From Stratiolaelaps scimitus (taxonomy: Eukaryota; Arthropoda; Arachnida; Mesostigmata; Laelapidae), in NCBI GenBank assembly GCA_019614645.1, contig JABWDB010000005.1, positions 2,450,001-2,514,000 on the forward strand: a stretch of DNA of 64,000 nucleotides. The letters run 5' to 3'. The notes beneath the pieces were generated by a model that made no database searches, was not told the origin of the DNA, and was given only the letters and a program-made list of their open reading frames with translations. The position numbers and the translations under genes were made by a program. Positions 30,601 to 43,262 of the stretch are shown in pieces; position 1 is the first letter of the stretch; the number at the start of each line of letters is the position of its first letter.

Positions 30601-31342
30601 TAAATAAACAGTAAACGCTTGTCTCATAGACATTAATGGCAATTTGCACAAACATCACGCAGTTCAAAGGAAGAAACGATACAGTTTGCTCAAAAATTGA
30701 GTTAGAGCTTGTTGTAGAAGTGTTTTTTTTTCTAATTCAATTTCTACTCCTTATTAGTTTCTATTTTATAGGTAAATCGTTCAAGGAATACCCTAGAAGC
30801 ATCTGCTATTTGTTATATTCTAATACTCGAGGAATTAGTATACATTTTCAATACTATCTAGTTCATTCAAATATGAATTATGAATTGTTGCTCTACGCCG
30901 GCAAAAACTACACGATCCTCAGGCGGAAACACTGTAGTTTTCTAATTTGCAAACGACAACAGCTTTCTCTTATCCACTGAATAACCGTCACAATGATGCC
31001 ACATATTCATAGGGTCTCTCCCCCCCCCCCTCTTCCAAGATGCTCAGCAGGAAGAAAACGAATCGATGCTTACATCATTAAACCAAATAATAATGATCTC
31101 GAAAACAACGCAGTTGCGAAGGGAATCCCACTATTGGGAATGTCAGCCATCCAGAGCGAAAACCGAAACGAAATCCTAGTATCTGCGTTGGCGTAGACTC
31201 CTTATGCGTGACCTTCCCCAATGGCTGCGACGATATTTGCACCACCATCTCTCTCTCTCTCGGTCTCTCTAAAGGTTAATCGCGCGAAGGCGGAGATCGA
31301 TCGTCCCGTTTAGGGTATCATGCGAGTCTCGAACTGATCAAT
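27700..31342. other. no supported gene
   Basis: Includes TA tracts at 28805-28829 and 30559-30580, a 13-base G run at 29140-29152 and the AT palindrome at 29535-29585. Minus-strand frames at 28020-28400 show a short charged protein-like stretch (TIR-less, unrecognised) that could be transposon debris. Confidence 0.4.
29535..29585. repeat. AT-rich inverted repeat
   Basis: Arms tggttcatatat (29535-29546) and atatatgaacca (29574-29585) are exact inverses around an AT-rich loop. Confidence 0.9.
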
Positions 31343-31567
31343 ATGTTACAAAGCTATAGCAAGTACGTGCGAAAGAACATAAAATATACACAACAAGGAG
31401 GTGACCTTTCAGTAGATCAGAAAAAAGAAACAATAAGAAGAAGTTGGCGAGTACTAATGCAACGTGCAATGGAACGTGATAACGATGAGAGCACCGTATT
31501 CACAGGTGTATTGACAAAGAGCATCACGAGCTGGGTTCAGGGAAGCTCGATGGGAGACCATCATATT
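31343..31567 (+). CDS. possible globin first exon (helix A region)
   Basis: ATG at 31343. Reads DLSVDQKKETIRRSWRVLM then STVFTGVLTK, resembling the start of invertebrate and X-type globins, in which helix A carries L-x-x-x-Q-K...I-R-x-S-W. A 20-residue N-terminal extension precedes it. A good gtaagt donor begins at 31568; another possible donor is at 31506. No further globin exon (distal and proximal His) was found downstream, so this may be a pseudogene fragment or a chance match. Confidence 0.28.
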
Positions 31568-32499
31568 GTAAGTTTAGAGGTCTCGATCTGCGGGCATGTC
31601 CTTTAACATGTCTTCGGGCGATCTCGAAATTGTTCTAAAGAGAATTCGAAGAGCCATCGAGATGCAAATACAAAAAGCTGATTAAACGCAAGCCGATTAC
31701 AACCGGAAAAACTAGTTCGAAACGAGCCCATACTCTCGTCTCAATGACTGCCCTAGGGTACAATGACCTAGTCGAACGTTGTCGAGCTGGCTTTCAGCCA
31801 ACAATTAACGTCGTCTCAATTGCGTCTACGGTACAATCACCTAGGAGGTATCGTGCGGGTTACCACCAGTTACAAATGATGCGAGCAAGTAAGAGTTGGC
31901 ATTATTTGCCTAGTTTTTGATATCGAGCCCCTGCTCCCCGCTACTTCGTTTGATATCTTTGATTAGCGATCCTCATTACCGGTCAACCTTTGATTACCGG
32001 TCAATGTCGTGGAGAACTGTCGAGCGTCTAACAAGTGCACTCCACCGTGTCAACCGGGATGTCGCGCTGGGGATGCACCCACCGACTGGTTCATTGAATT
32101 ATGTTTCGATCGGTATTTCTCTCAATTGCAAGTGAAGAATATATTTGGAGGGAGATATGCCGTCGCTCGCCTCGTCTCTCTACGCCTTGTCTGCGTTTTC
32201 ACTGCTGCGACTCAGATAATGCAAAATCTAAAACCACCTGTCCGTTTCTAGCGCGCTGGAACACATGGTCCTCCCCAAGTTTGGTATCCCGCCCCCTGCT
32301 ATCGACTCATTCCTTGTAGTTGTTAGCAGATCTATCCGATTGTTTGTTTCTCGTCTTCGTTGTTCCGTCGACGATCTCGGACATCGCTTCTCGAGCACGA
32401 TCGACACCACAAAGGCACTGAAAGAGGCAGAGATCCAGTGGGAGAGACACACGACCCCGTACACATACACACAAATGTCTGTGGGTCGTAATGTGTGGT

Positions 32500-34600
32500 C
32501 AGAACGTTAGCGTTCCCTTGGCTCGCTCGGGTTGCTATCGCAATGTCTACGGGAGGGGACCCGGTTGCCGCGCCGTTCTGTGCTCCTCGCGGGAGCAGCA
32601 CCACTTTCCCCGATCGTCCCCGTTTTCCTCGTTGATCCGTTCCCACCCGTCGTCGTTTCCAGCCAGCTTCTTCGGTTGGGCGTTCAGTTGTGCTTCGGAC
32701 CCCTCCTCAGCTGAGCCCGCTCGCATCCACCTTCCCCCGGTCACGTGATAGCACTGGGGAGAGGGCCAGGATTGGGCCCCAGGTTGGCCCTCGCATTGGG
32801 AGCGGGCCCTCGGCTCGTTCAGCGGCTCCGCTCTCCCCGCGGCTCTCCCGAGGCCCGAGAGGGGCGGATGGTGGCGGATGGCTGATATGCTTGCTATGGT
32901 GGAATGGTACGGTATAGTATAGTAGTTGTAGTAGGGAGCAGGGCGAGCACGGAACGGCCTTCCCTGCGTTCAGGCTAAGGGGGGCAAGCGAACGCAATAG
33001 AGTGAATCGAGCGTAGTAGTCTCGCAGGCGGTTGCTGTTAGGCTGCTGGCGGTTGCTTGCCCTGCTGGTCGCGGTAGTGGCTGTGTGTACGGCTGTGAGT
33101 TCGGATGCGAGACTCTGCTCGACTGCTCACCGATGTGAGTGAGTCTGTGCATCGTCCTCGAGGCGCCTGTGCTGGTGGCGCTCGTCCTCGCTTTTGTTGT
33201 CGCCGTTGACGTCGTCGCTGTGCTACTGTTGATCGTGGCGGTCAGAGTCGAAGCTGTGAATAGTTCTGAAGGTGGTTGTGCTGCTGGCGGAGGCAGCAGC
33301 AGCAGCTCGGCGCGCGCGCGCGATCTTGCTGTTCCGTCGGCGGATTCGTTCACGTATGAGGATAGGATATCCTCGTAAAGGCAGGACGAAAGAAGAGGAC
33401 AGGCCAACTAAGGCTGTTCGCGGGCCGTCTCTCTAGCCGTGCGTCTGTACGACTGCCTCATCAGCGTTGCCGCTGCCGTTGTCATCGTCATCGTTCTCGG
33501 CGGCAGCAGCGGCGGCGTTATACACTGACCAGCAGGAGACGACACTCGGCCAACCGAGCCACCGAACGACGGACACTTGCTGAATTGAGAGGAGGCGGCG
33601 GCGGCGAACAGAAGAGGTGCGGAGTCGCCACTGGGTGAGTGCGTGGGTGGATGAAGTCGGAGCGTGGCCGGACCACGGCGTTCGAGCAGCAGCAGCAGCA
33701 GTAGTAGCAGCAGCCGAAGCGGCGGCAGGGAGCAAGTGGTACCCTTTCGGAGCGCGCGGGGCTGCCAGCTCTACGTAACGTTCGTAAGGGTCGAGGAGGG
33801 TCGTCCTTCTCCGCTCGTAGTGTTCCACCGCAATCGGGGGCGTCTCGTTCCGCCGAACGCACGGACACACGAGGGAGAATCTGGAGAATGTGGAGGAGGC
33901 AGTCGTCGAGGACGAAGAGCCGCCAAATGGAAGAGGAATGATTTTGCCAGGGAGCCACTAGCGGGCTCGCTGGCTATCTGGCCAATAACAGGCAAACAGA
34001 GAGAGAGAGAGAGAGAGAGAGAGCAACGAACAGACGAACCGAACGAGGAAGCAAACTCGAAACAAAAAGCTGAACCAGGGATGGCAGGACCGGCGGCAGC
34101 GGCAACAGCAGCAGCAGAAACAGCAAACGGCACTTGCAGCAGATAGGAGGAACCTGTTAGGCATCGGGGGGGGGTGGTCGAGCGAGCCAGCGGTCGGTCA
34201 TCAGACCACCTCAAGTCTCGAGATCAGTGGTGTCGACGATCGTTTGTGATACAGTTTTGTTTGTAGTGCCACTAGATGAAGTGCTCGCCAAGTGTGTAAT
34301 GGGACGGCGCAGTGCCGTTTGGTGTGCTCGCGCTGCCGTCGCATACGAGAGTGTCGCGAAGTAGTTCTCGAACGGGAGGACCACTGCTGAGAGAGGAGAG
34401 AGAGAGAGAGAAAGAGAGTACAAAAGGAGCCGACTGAAGTCGAGGCAGCGGAATCTAGCAGGGGCGATGCGCGGCCAGGATTCGACGAGGAGCAACTAAG
34501 TGTGCTGAGGGCGCTAAGTTCGGCGATAGGCGTTCGACCCCCGCGAATTTTCTTGACGATCGTTCAACCGTCGACCGGATAACGACGCGGCCAGTTGGCC
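32500..34600. promoter_or_regulatory. GC-rich block with GAGA tracts, possible promoter/leader
   Basis: About 2 kb with markedly higher GC than its flanks, not depleted of CpG, and rich in triplet repeats (cag/agc at 33690-33715). Two long (GA)n tracts lie at 33999-34023 and 34388-34418, which in arthropods can bind GAGA factor. Open frames here are low-complexity (poly-Ser, poly-Leu) and not convincing as protein. It could serve a gene starting at 34.9 kb. Confidence 0.25.
33999..34023. repeat. (GA)n tract
   Basis: Uninterrupted GA repeat of 25 bases in the GC-rich block; a second, less pure tract lies at 34388-34418. Confidence 0.9.
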
Positions 34601-34859
34601 AGTTCACGTAGCAGTACAACATCTAAAGAAACGAACGGACTAAACGGGCAGTGCGTGCGGTACGCTCATCTGTTCTGCAAACAGCGCTGTTCGCTAAGGA
34701 AAACACAAAAGCTATCATTTATATTACCTTGTGGTTGTTATTGTTGTTACTGTTGTTGTTGTTGTTGTTATCATCATCGTCGTCGTCGTCGTCGGTGGCT
34801 GTTGCTGCTGTTGCCGTGAAGTACCGTTATCGCGGCCGCTAGAGCAGGCTATTTATTCT

Positions 34860-35001
34860 ATGGTGGAAGATACTCGACAGAAGATAGCGGAGCAACAAGG
34901 TCCGAAGTGGACACGGATTTTGGAGGGCACAACGAGGCGGGCGGGCGCTCGTCCAATCGCGGATCCATCAGCGACCTATCGGACGAAGCACAAGGATTCA
35001 G
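34860..35001 (+). CDS. possible first exon after a repeat-rich leader
   Basis: ATG at 34860 opens MVEDTRQKIAEQQGPKWTRI and runs 47 codons to a gttagc donor, phase 1. A second frame is also open (YSTEDSGATRSEVDTDFGG) and looks equally coding, but has no ATG. No partner exon was identified. Confidence 0.2.
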
Positions 35002-36532
35002 GTTAGCTAGCATGTGATGTAGAATTAATGACGTGTTACATATTACCACAGATTGCGATCATAATACGATTATGCTCGAAAATCGATGGCACGACGACGA
35101 ACACCAAATCGGCGGTGGTGGCGGCGGCGGCGGCGGCGAAGTTTATTGTGGGTCCTCTATGTAACCGCCGTCAGCGGGACGAGCTACGAGCTGATGGGTG
35201 CTAGGCCGAGCGAGCAAGGCATAGGGCTCTGGGGGGTCTCTGTTACATTGGCTGACGTCCGCGGTTGGATGATATATCATATCAGTATCGACGAGCTCAA
35301 GCGTCCAACATGGCATAACATAATGACAATGAGTTCCCGTCGACGATGTCCGCGTTGAAGTTGATGTCAATCCGATGCTGGTGGTATCCAGCGAGTTTCC
35401 GGACCCGACAGTGATTCGCGCTGCTTTGGCAATTGGTCCATTCGGCCACGGCGCCGTGTCTCGAAGGGCAGCCGTCCGGCTGGCGTATCCCCGCCCAGAT
35501 GCGTTCGGGGATCGAATATTGCTTACGCGCCAAAGATTCCTCGGAGCAAAGCATATTTGTCCCTGTCCACTTGCACTCTCGCCGATGAGAGTTGACACCC
35601 CATGAGAGTTGGATCGTAAGCGAGGCGGCCTAGAGAGTCGAACAGACAGAGCGGCAAAACGATACCGAGCCAACCACTCGTTATAGGCCGCACATTCGTC
35701 GATTCGATTAAATCGCGGCAAGAGACACACCTATTAGCTAGCGTTCGATGACAATACAGCAATACTACCCCACCCCCCTTCAGCCAAAATGTGGGCCGCA
35801 TTTAAAGATAATCACAGCTCCCCATTGTCTCCGATCGAGTGCTGTGTGTGTGTGTGTGAGCTATACTCGAGTGTGAAAGCTAATTATGCTATATGTGCCC
35901 GTGAGGCAAGACGCCCTCGACAGCGGTCGGAAGTTATCGGATTTCGCATTTATCGTCTAATTGCGCGTTCGTTGTGCTATGCGAAACCGCTATGCGTTGA
36001 GTGGCGGCAGTGAAATATAAGGTAAAAACTCGTATTCGCACTTATTCGAACTAACGTCAGCGGACTCGGGCAGCATTGGACGGCGCGAGTGGCGCATTTT
36101 TATGGCATGAATCGAAGCTCGATGGACATCATGAGCGTGATAAGATCGACAAGGTTTATAATTGAATCTCGTTCTTGATTGGATTAACGAAGATGGCTGA
36201 CGATGCACCCTCGATACATGCACGATTACTTAATGATTAATGATGTTAGAAGCATCCAGAGAGGTCCACATGTGGTAGCTATGGGGTCAGATGTCATACG
36301 TTCGTGGCAAAATGATAGCAGGACGCAGTGACCAACATCTTGCGCTTCCGTCGACGTGGGAATCAATGAAATCTGGGATTTGTCTGCGTTTTATCACGAT
36401 GCCGGGGGCGAATGTCCCTCGCGAAGAAGTTCCTCGAATGCCCCTTCCGATTTAAGAAGTCGAGTACTGCGCCTCATTCGGAAACCTCGGCATCCAGGTT
36501 TAAGCTAATCTGATCGTTGCAACTGGCTGCAG

Positions 36533-36699
36533 CGTCGGGTGATGTTGTTCAGTTGTCAACTGTTCAAAGAAAAATCAAAGCGTTCTTGATTGAAGGATAC
36601 AGGTCTGACGTAGTACTCATTCATAAAAGAGGCGTATTTCCTGTCGATTGGTACCGCCGAAAATATTGGTTGCGACTGCATAATGCTGTCGATACTTAG
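36533..36699 (+). CDS. possible terminal exon
   Basis: After ggctgcag the frame reads SGDVVQLSTVQRKIKAFLIE and ends LHNAVDT with TAG at 36697-36699. An AATAAA signal follows at 36737-36742. The leading two bases fit the phase-1 exon at 27618-27699, which would give a secreted protein of about 80 residues with no Cys in this exon. The product is unknown. Confidence 0.25.
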
Positions 36700-36863
36700 A
36701 CGAAGACAATACTTGAAAGCATTATATATACTAGTGAATAAAGACGTTGGAGCACCGCGTATAAATGAATGAGGTAAAATTGAGGTGGTAATAATTAAAT
36801 TTGCTAAAATCAACCAGAACGAATATAATACCGACGGAAACATCCGATCTGCTTTGCCATTGA

Positions 36864-36873
36864 AACCAACAGG

Positions 36874-36916
<43 letters not shown>

Positions 36917-36921
36917 GTTGG

Positions 36922-36957
<36 letters not shown>

Positions 36958-36982
36958 GTTGGTTATATATATATATATATAT
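36864..36982. repeat. AT-rich palindrome with repeated arm
   Basis: Arm aaccaacaggtata at 36864-36877 and its exact inverse tataccTGTTGGTT at 36910-36923, separated by TA repeat. A second copy of the inverse arm follows at 36951-36964 after another TA run. It can fold as a long hairpin. Confidence 0.95.
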
Positions 36983-37084
36983 AGCTATGGTTCAAACAAG
37001 CTGGCGGGCGTTTGCATAGGTATGGGATTGAAAAGCACTAAGCGGCTGGCTGCTCGATCGACAGAGTGACTAGTTGACAGTCAT

Positions 37085-40000
37085 TGTAAGCATTGCCATT
37101 AATTAATCCCTTTATTAATCTACTTGCATCGCGTGTGGTGCCACTCTGTGCGCTGGTCGAGAGCAGCTTGCCGCCAGCGATGCCGTTGTTGTTTCTGACA
37201 GTGATATGAAACGGCGTGTATTAGAGCATGTGTGTGACCTGCTTAGCTTAGTGCGGTATTTAATCTCAACCTGGTAAAGACCTCGATGCGCTGCTGTTGT
37301 CGCGATCAAGGAATGAATCCGAACTCACTTACCATACGAATCGTGTTCAAACCAAGCCGTCGAAGCAGCAGATTCAATCGTGCGGCTGGCATCAGACGAG
37401 TCAGTCGTGTGTGTTTGTTACGTCCTTCGTATTCCCATAGGTTCAACTGCATTGTCCGGGGGGTCGGCACAATGTTCCTTTTCGATTGGGTCCCGCCAAA
37501 TGCAACGAATCGCCCACCCTTCCACATATTCCCTGTCCCGCTATTCTTTTGCTCTCGGTACAATGTAATCAAGGTGTGCCCGCAAATAATTTATTGAGGA
37601 ATTACAGCTGCTGTTGTTGCTGCGGCTGCTGCTGCTGATGTTTTTATTAGGATTTAGCGAAGATGATCCTAAAAGCATGCATATCTCCGTTCGAAATATC
37701 GAAGGGTTAATCGTGGGTCCAGCGGGGAGGGGGGGGGCGGTGGCCCCCGGGCCATGTAAATAGTATCATCAGCGCTACCCCCGCTGTCATCATCACCGTC
37801 GATATGAGCTTGCTCCTGTGGGGCGCGGGGGCGGGGAGATAACGTTCGCTGGCGTTATTACGCGAAACGGAATCTTGCATTCGCAACAAAACATTCGCAA
37901 ATAACACGTTCGCCATCAGACCTAGGAATACAAGACGGTGATAGCGGGAGCACTGCTGGAATGGTAATGATCGATTTATACAAGTGAACCATAGCAGCAT
38001 GGTGATGAATGAACGGTCTATCCGCTTGGCCCAGCAGCTCGCCACGACCAGAAACTGACTTGAATCGAACGTATACTAGGGCACACCAGTGATTAGCATA
38101 AGTGATCCCGGAGAACGGTTGGAATACAACTTGACGCTTGGTGTGTGGACTATTAATCATTCGCATTATGAATCTAATTATTGAATTATTCAAATACATT
38201 TGAATGAGTATTCGGTGGATAGACGTCGCAGGAAGATTTTCTCGGCTTATATCTCGACTCGATCGAGGATCCTCTATAGTCGGCAGTGTGTGTGATCGTG
38301 TCTCGATCCCCCGCCGCAGCGGGCGCTCGGCGCGATCGGGGGAATCCATTCCGATTTCTGTACTCGATTTACAACGCCTTTGGGATTTTATGATATTGAA
38401 TCTTCCATAAAGAATGATCTAGGCCTGTGGCTTGATCTGATTCGGTGTATCGATCGAAAAGCTGGCCGACCAGTAGCGTAGAGTGGGGTGGGTCCAACGA
38501 AGCCGGGTACGCCTGATATTCGCCACAAATTTGACCATACTAAACAGCGGACGGGGGTTGATTTGATCAAATCGAAAGCTGAGCCTACATTGTCGTCCTC
38601 TCTCGAATCCAACCTTCTGGATTACCGTATCGAGCCATATGATGAAACTGAGAGCGTTTCCTCAATAATATGTAGTGTCACACTACATCACAATCATACT
38701 AACAGGGAACAAATTGTAGTGCGAGCTTCCTCAAGGGTGTAGAGATTTGTACAAACATCAAACATAGACACCTGTAAAATTATGTTAACTAATTTGTATT
38801 ATATAATGATACTAAGCAACAGTAACGTATGGAGCGTCCTTTAATACGGGTCTTAAATTCTGATGAACATGATACCCCTCTTAATTATTTTATTATTTTT
38901 CTTAATTATGAATACACGTTCACGGAGTGCAGTTGTTGCCAAAATTACATGAATAATAAATAGAATATTATGTTTGAAGAAAATATTAATGTAACGTTGA
39001 GCAAGACGTCCAGATCGATATTGTGTAGCGAATCTTATACACAATTCAATGGTATATCGACTATTGCAACAGTCCATAAATGAATTCACAATGCTTTATC
39101 CAATTTGCCATAAGTGCCGACGAATGGCAATATTTAGTTGTTGCCCATCATGAGATGAAGAGTTGGACGCTCTAAACAGCGTAGCTGTATATGATAGTTG
39201 TATATGGTATTCAAGTGAAAGCCCTTGTTATGTTATGTTACAAAGAGAACAATTCAATCAGCCAATCACAGTTTGGGCAAAACGCTTCTCGAACATAGCG
39301 GCGTACGATGACCGTATACTGATGGCCATACGAAACGGGTACTTGTTTTCGATACTGTAGCCGTAGTATTTCTCGGCGATTTTTGATCTGGCCTCTCTTC
39401 TAATTCAACTTCAAGTTATCCATCTGGACACTTTTGGACTCAACTGTTGCGTCGATTGCACACTGCCTTACACGTCAGGGAACCCCCACTTGGCAGGGAA
39501 CCTCCATTAATCACTTACCACATTCGTTTGATCTAGAATGCTCAGAGATCACTTATCGGTCTCTGGTTCCATGCCGTACTAATTCCGTAAGGTCGCATCG
39601 CCAATTTTGCCACATCGTCAGAGGATGTCAGGTGAACGCGTACCCGCTAGCAGTTTGTCCACGAGTCAAGATTCCCGTGCCACCCTGCTTGATCGTTTCC
39701 GCTGCTTGAGCTACCTAAAGCGTTTCACTCTCAGGCTGTAGCCCCGAAAACGTCGCTGTCGGTGATTAAAGCTGAAGTGGGCGAGCCATTGGACACGCCA
39801 CAAGGTGCGGAACATTCCATCCAAAGAGCGTTCTCAATAGCCTAATTTTGCTTGTTTCCAAATTAGAGTTTGAAGCTGTCTTTACTTCTCACGAGTACCT
39901 ACCTCCATTAATACGCCCCCTTTCGTACTCAGCTTCCCCCAAAACACATATAAGAGCTGGGTGACTCTTGAGTCACTGTGGCTCACCATTTTCAGACGGC

Positions 40001-42414
40001 GATTGTAAGCTGTTCGCTTTAGCATTTCATAGCAGACACCCGTTCTTCCTCTCCACCTGCGTTGTTTACAGGCTTATGTTGATTACTTATCGAAATCTGT
40101 CAGAGCGAGCATTGTCATTCTCATCCTCGTCTCATGCTGGAACAACGACGAGTGTCGAGGGAACACCTTTTTGCATGGAGATATAATACAACGCGTACAC
40201 ATTGCTCTCATTCGCACGCTGCTTCGCCAAGATTCGGCTATCCAACATCCGAGCCACTTCCCTCAATGCAGATTTCCATTAGGCTGATCTTTCCTAGATC
40301 AGCGTCGGCGCCTTTCAACCTCAAATTGACCTTGAAGGCAGGGGAGCCACAGGTCTTCTTCGTGGCTGGAAGCATCGTTGGCCTTTTTCACTTCCCTTAG
40401 GCTCTCGCGCACTTTTAGTATAATAACGGTAAGAAAGGCTGTATTTTCCATAGCAGCCGTCCTCGTTCCTCTGTCTGCCTGGTCCCCTTCTCCCTCTTTT
40501 TTTCTCTCTCTCTTCCTCTCGCTCTCCTTTAGCAAAATGTCACCCGTTCGGGTCAGCCCACCATCGGGTCACGCAGCACCACACACAACTTTATAATAAC
40601 TATCGCATTCACTTAGGCCGTCGCAGCCACATTGAGTGGAGACGACGACGTGAAGAAGCGGAAGTATTGAGGAGTTCATTCAGCAGAATATGTTCGGCTG
40701 TATGTATTCGCTCCTGGGCTATATAGACACCCTCTCTCCACCCTACCGAGCCTTGAAGAGAGCTTGTTTTTGCGCTTCGCTGTAATGGGAAGAAGCGAAC
40801 GGAACGAGCAGAAGTTGGTGGCAGTGTTTAGTTGAACAGCGTCGTTGAGAGCGAAGCGCCACGTGGGACGACCTGTCTATTGTGGGGTGGGCTGGCGGCA
40901 CCCCCGTTGCAGAGGCTACGCGCGGTGCTTCACCGTGCCATTTGATACGAGCGGTGCGTAGGGCCGTCCGCGACGTAACTCGCGCTACTGAATGCCGAGG
41001 CGCAGACATATAGAGTGAGATCCCCGGGGGTGGCGGTGGTGGTGGGGGGGGGGGGGGGTCAGGTCAAAGACACACACAGTCACACTACGAGAATGAAAAG
41101 GTGCGCGGGCAAGTGTAAAGGTCATATCAGGCAGGGCAGCAGTCCGACAGACAGCAGTAATCCCTCCTCAAATTTAATGAGGAATAGCTCGGGAAGAGCA
41201 AGCTAGCGCCGCCACTGCCACCGCTGCGTGGCAGAAGTGGCACCGGTGCATTTTTGCCGGCTGCCGTCGAGCGTCGGACCATCGGTGCGTCGCCGTGTGG
41301 GCGCTTGCGAGATCCACGCTATGTGGGTGTATATTCCTCCCACTAGTGGAGGAGATGGACACCCACACATGAGATATAGACGTTACTATCATACTCGTAG
41401 CATGATAGTAAAGTTCAAAGGGCTGCTTAGACCCCCGCCCCCCCGACTAATGAGCTGGGACTTCTTCGATGCCCGTATTGGGAAGGTCACCGATTTAGCG
41501 TCCGACTCGAATCACACCAGAGCGTGACATGAAGAGAGAGACAGAGAGAAATTACTACATTACACAGGAGAATATGCTCTACTCATTTGAAATATACAAA
41601 TATAATAAACACGCCCAACTCAATGATGTTAATATGCCTGCTTGGGGCGTGCACTGGCCATAGTAATATAATAGTCGTAGGCGATGACCTGCACAGACAA
41701 GCGAATGTGCGTACATATATGTATATGTAGATGTCATTGAGCAAGCAATGCCGTGGACGCGTCTAAATGTTGGCTGAGAATCAGCTCGCAAGATTTACTT
41801 TAGATATTATTGAACTGTACGCAACTGCAGTACTGCATAATACATTAATTATTTACCTAAATACTTACCTAAGCAACTGCCTATTATTATTATGATCAAT
41901 TAGAATTGTTGAATATTAGACTTTTATATGGCGTAACGTAAGGATGAATATGGTGTCCTCAACAATACCTTCTAATTGGGCAGTGGAGCCTACATAATTA
42001 GCCTAAGTCGACCTGAATTTTAATTCGTTCCTGACCAACTTCACATTCGACTCCAATAGGGGCTTTGGTTCGTAATTTTGGGCTTTGGTTATCTAGAAAT
42101 TAGTCAGTTTTTCTGGCGCGCACTACACGTAAATGATAACGGCAGTAGTTCGGCTCGAAGCCACATTTGCACAAAGGTAAAATGGATGTGTAGATATAAC
42201 AGAGGTATTCTGACTGTAAAGTGGGCAACTTACTCAACGGAGCAACGAACTTTGCACAGTGTGTATTTCACCTTTCAATTCGATTGCAGTCTAGTAAAGG
42301 AAGTGCAATAATACAATGTTTAAGTTTTCGTAAAACCAAGGTTCAAGATCGATAACAGCAGTTGGAAATCTACAAGAAAATGTACTGGTTATAGGTATAT
42401 AATCCGTCATCGGG
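37085..42414. other. no supported gene
   Basis: Scattered short frames only. Features are G/C homopolymers (for example 15 G at 41044-41058), a hairpin cluster at 41321-41411 and a pyrimidine tract at about 40491-40525. Confidence 0.45.
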
Positions 42415-43262
42415 TTAACAGATTATTTCAAAGGCAACGTATATACTAATTGATTTTTGCGAATTTCGCCAATACCTGAGTAAACTGCTTTGCTGAGGTG
42501 AGAGGTCCAGACTGCCAGGCAGGCGATAGACAATCGCGTGGCGGCTAGACTCTCTGACAGGAAATGGCATTACAAACCGAGTGGCGTGACGGGCAGAGGA
42601 ACAATTGGCAACGGCGGTGATAAAAAAGGAGATACTTTCTTCTGGAATGACACCGTTGTACATCTTAGACGCTAGATCGGCCACAAGTGAACCGTGCACC
42701 AAGTGGTAGAAGATTTCGTTCTTCGAAGAACGGTCGGCAACGGAGTCTTTGCGTCGCCTGTCAAAAACGGCCTTGAGCACCCTTGTGGGTGATCTCCACG
42801 CGATGAAGTATCTCTCTGACGCCGCTAACCCAAATAGCGAATCCATAGCACAGAAGGGATAGAAACAAGAACTTGTATAATAGTGGCAGACACCGCGACA
42901 GAGCACCAAACTCACTACGGTGGCGGATCGCAATCGGGCAACGCGTAGCACTTGGGAAGGAGTGTCCCGGAAGTGATCCCACCATTTGAGAGTCTCGTGA
43001 ACGGTCAGATCTAGACATTTCACAGACGGTGACAGGGCCTAGCTCAGACCGCAAACCTGAGTGGGGCATGGCACGCACGGCAGGCCTGTGCGAGCGACCG
43101 GAACGAACTAATGCCTACCTTGCCGGCATTAATAGCCAGACCAAACATTTCAAACATCCCTACGACTTTCTCAATGACAGCAAGGGTCCACTGAACATCG
43201 CCCGGTATCTCAGCATGCCGACTACGGAACAATAGAAACGTATCGTCAGCCCCCTGATATCA
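42415..43262 (-). mobile_element. CR1/Jockey-like LINE reverse transcriptase fragment
   Basis: Minus strand, starting near 43262 with YQGADDTFLLFRSRHAEIPG (the x-A-D-D active-site box, Asp codons at 43242-43247), then QWTLAVIEKVVGMFEMFGLA. In another frame it continues as VKCLDLTVHETLKWWDHF (thumb), LYTSSC-like and FGLAASERYFIAWRS parts and a tail ARHATRFVMPFPVRESSRHA. The last part is open for about 200 codons. At least one frameshift lies near 43030. The 5' portion and endonuclease are missing, as is common in 5'-truncated LINEs. Confidence 0.75.

Noticed and set aside
33664..34146. 160-codon plus-strand frame with poly-Ser and poly-Glu/Arg
   Set aside because: Low-complexity output of cag/agc and GA repeats, with equally long frames on the other strand.
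35143..35730. 195-codon minus-strand frame
   Set aside because: No recognisable motif; could be chance openness in GC-richer DNA.
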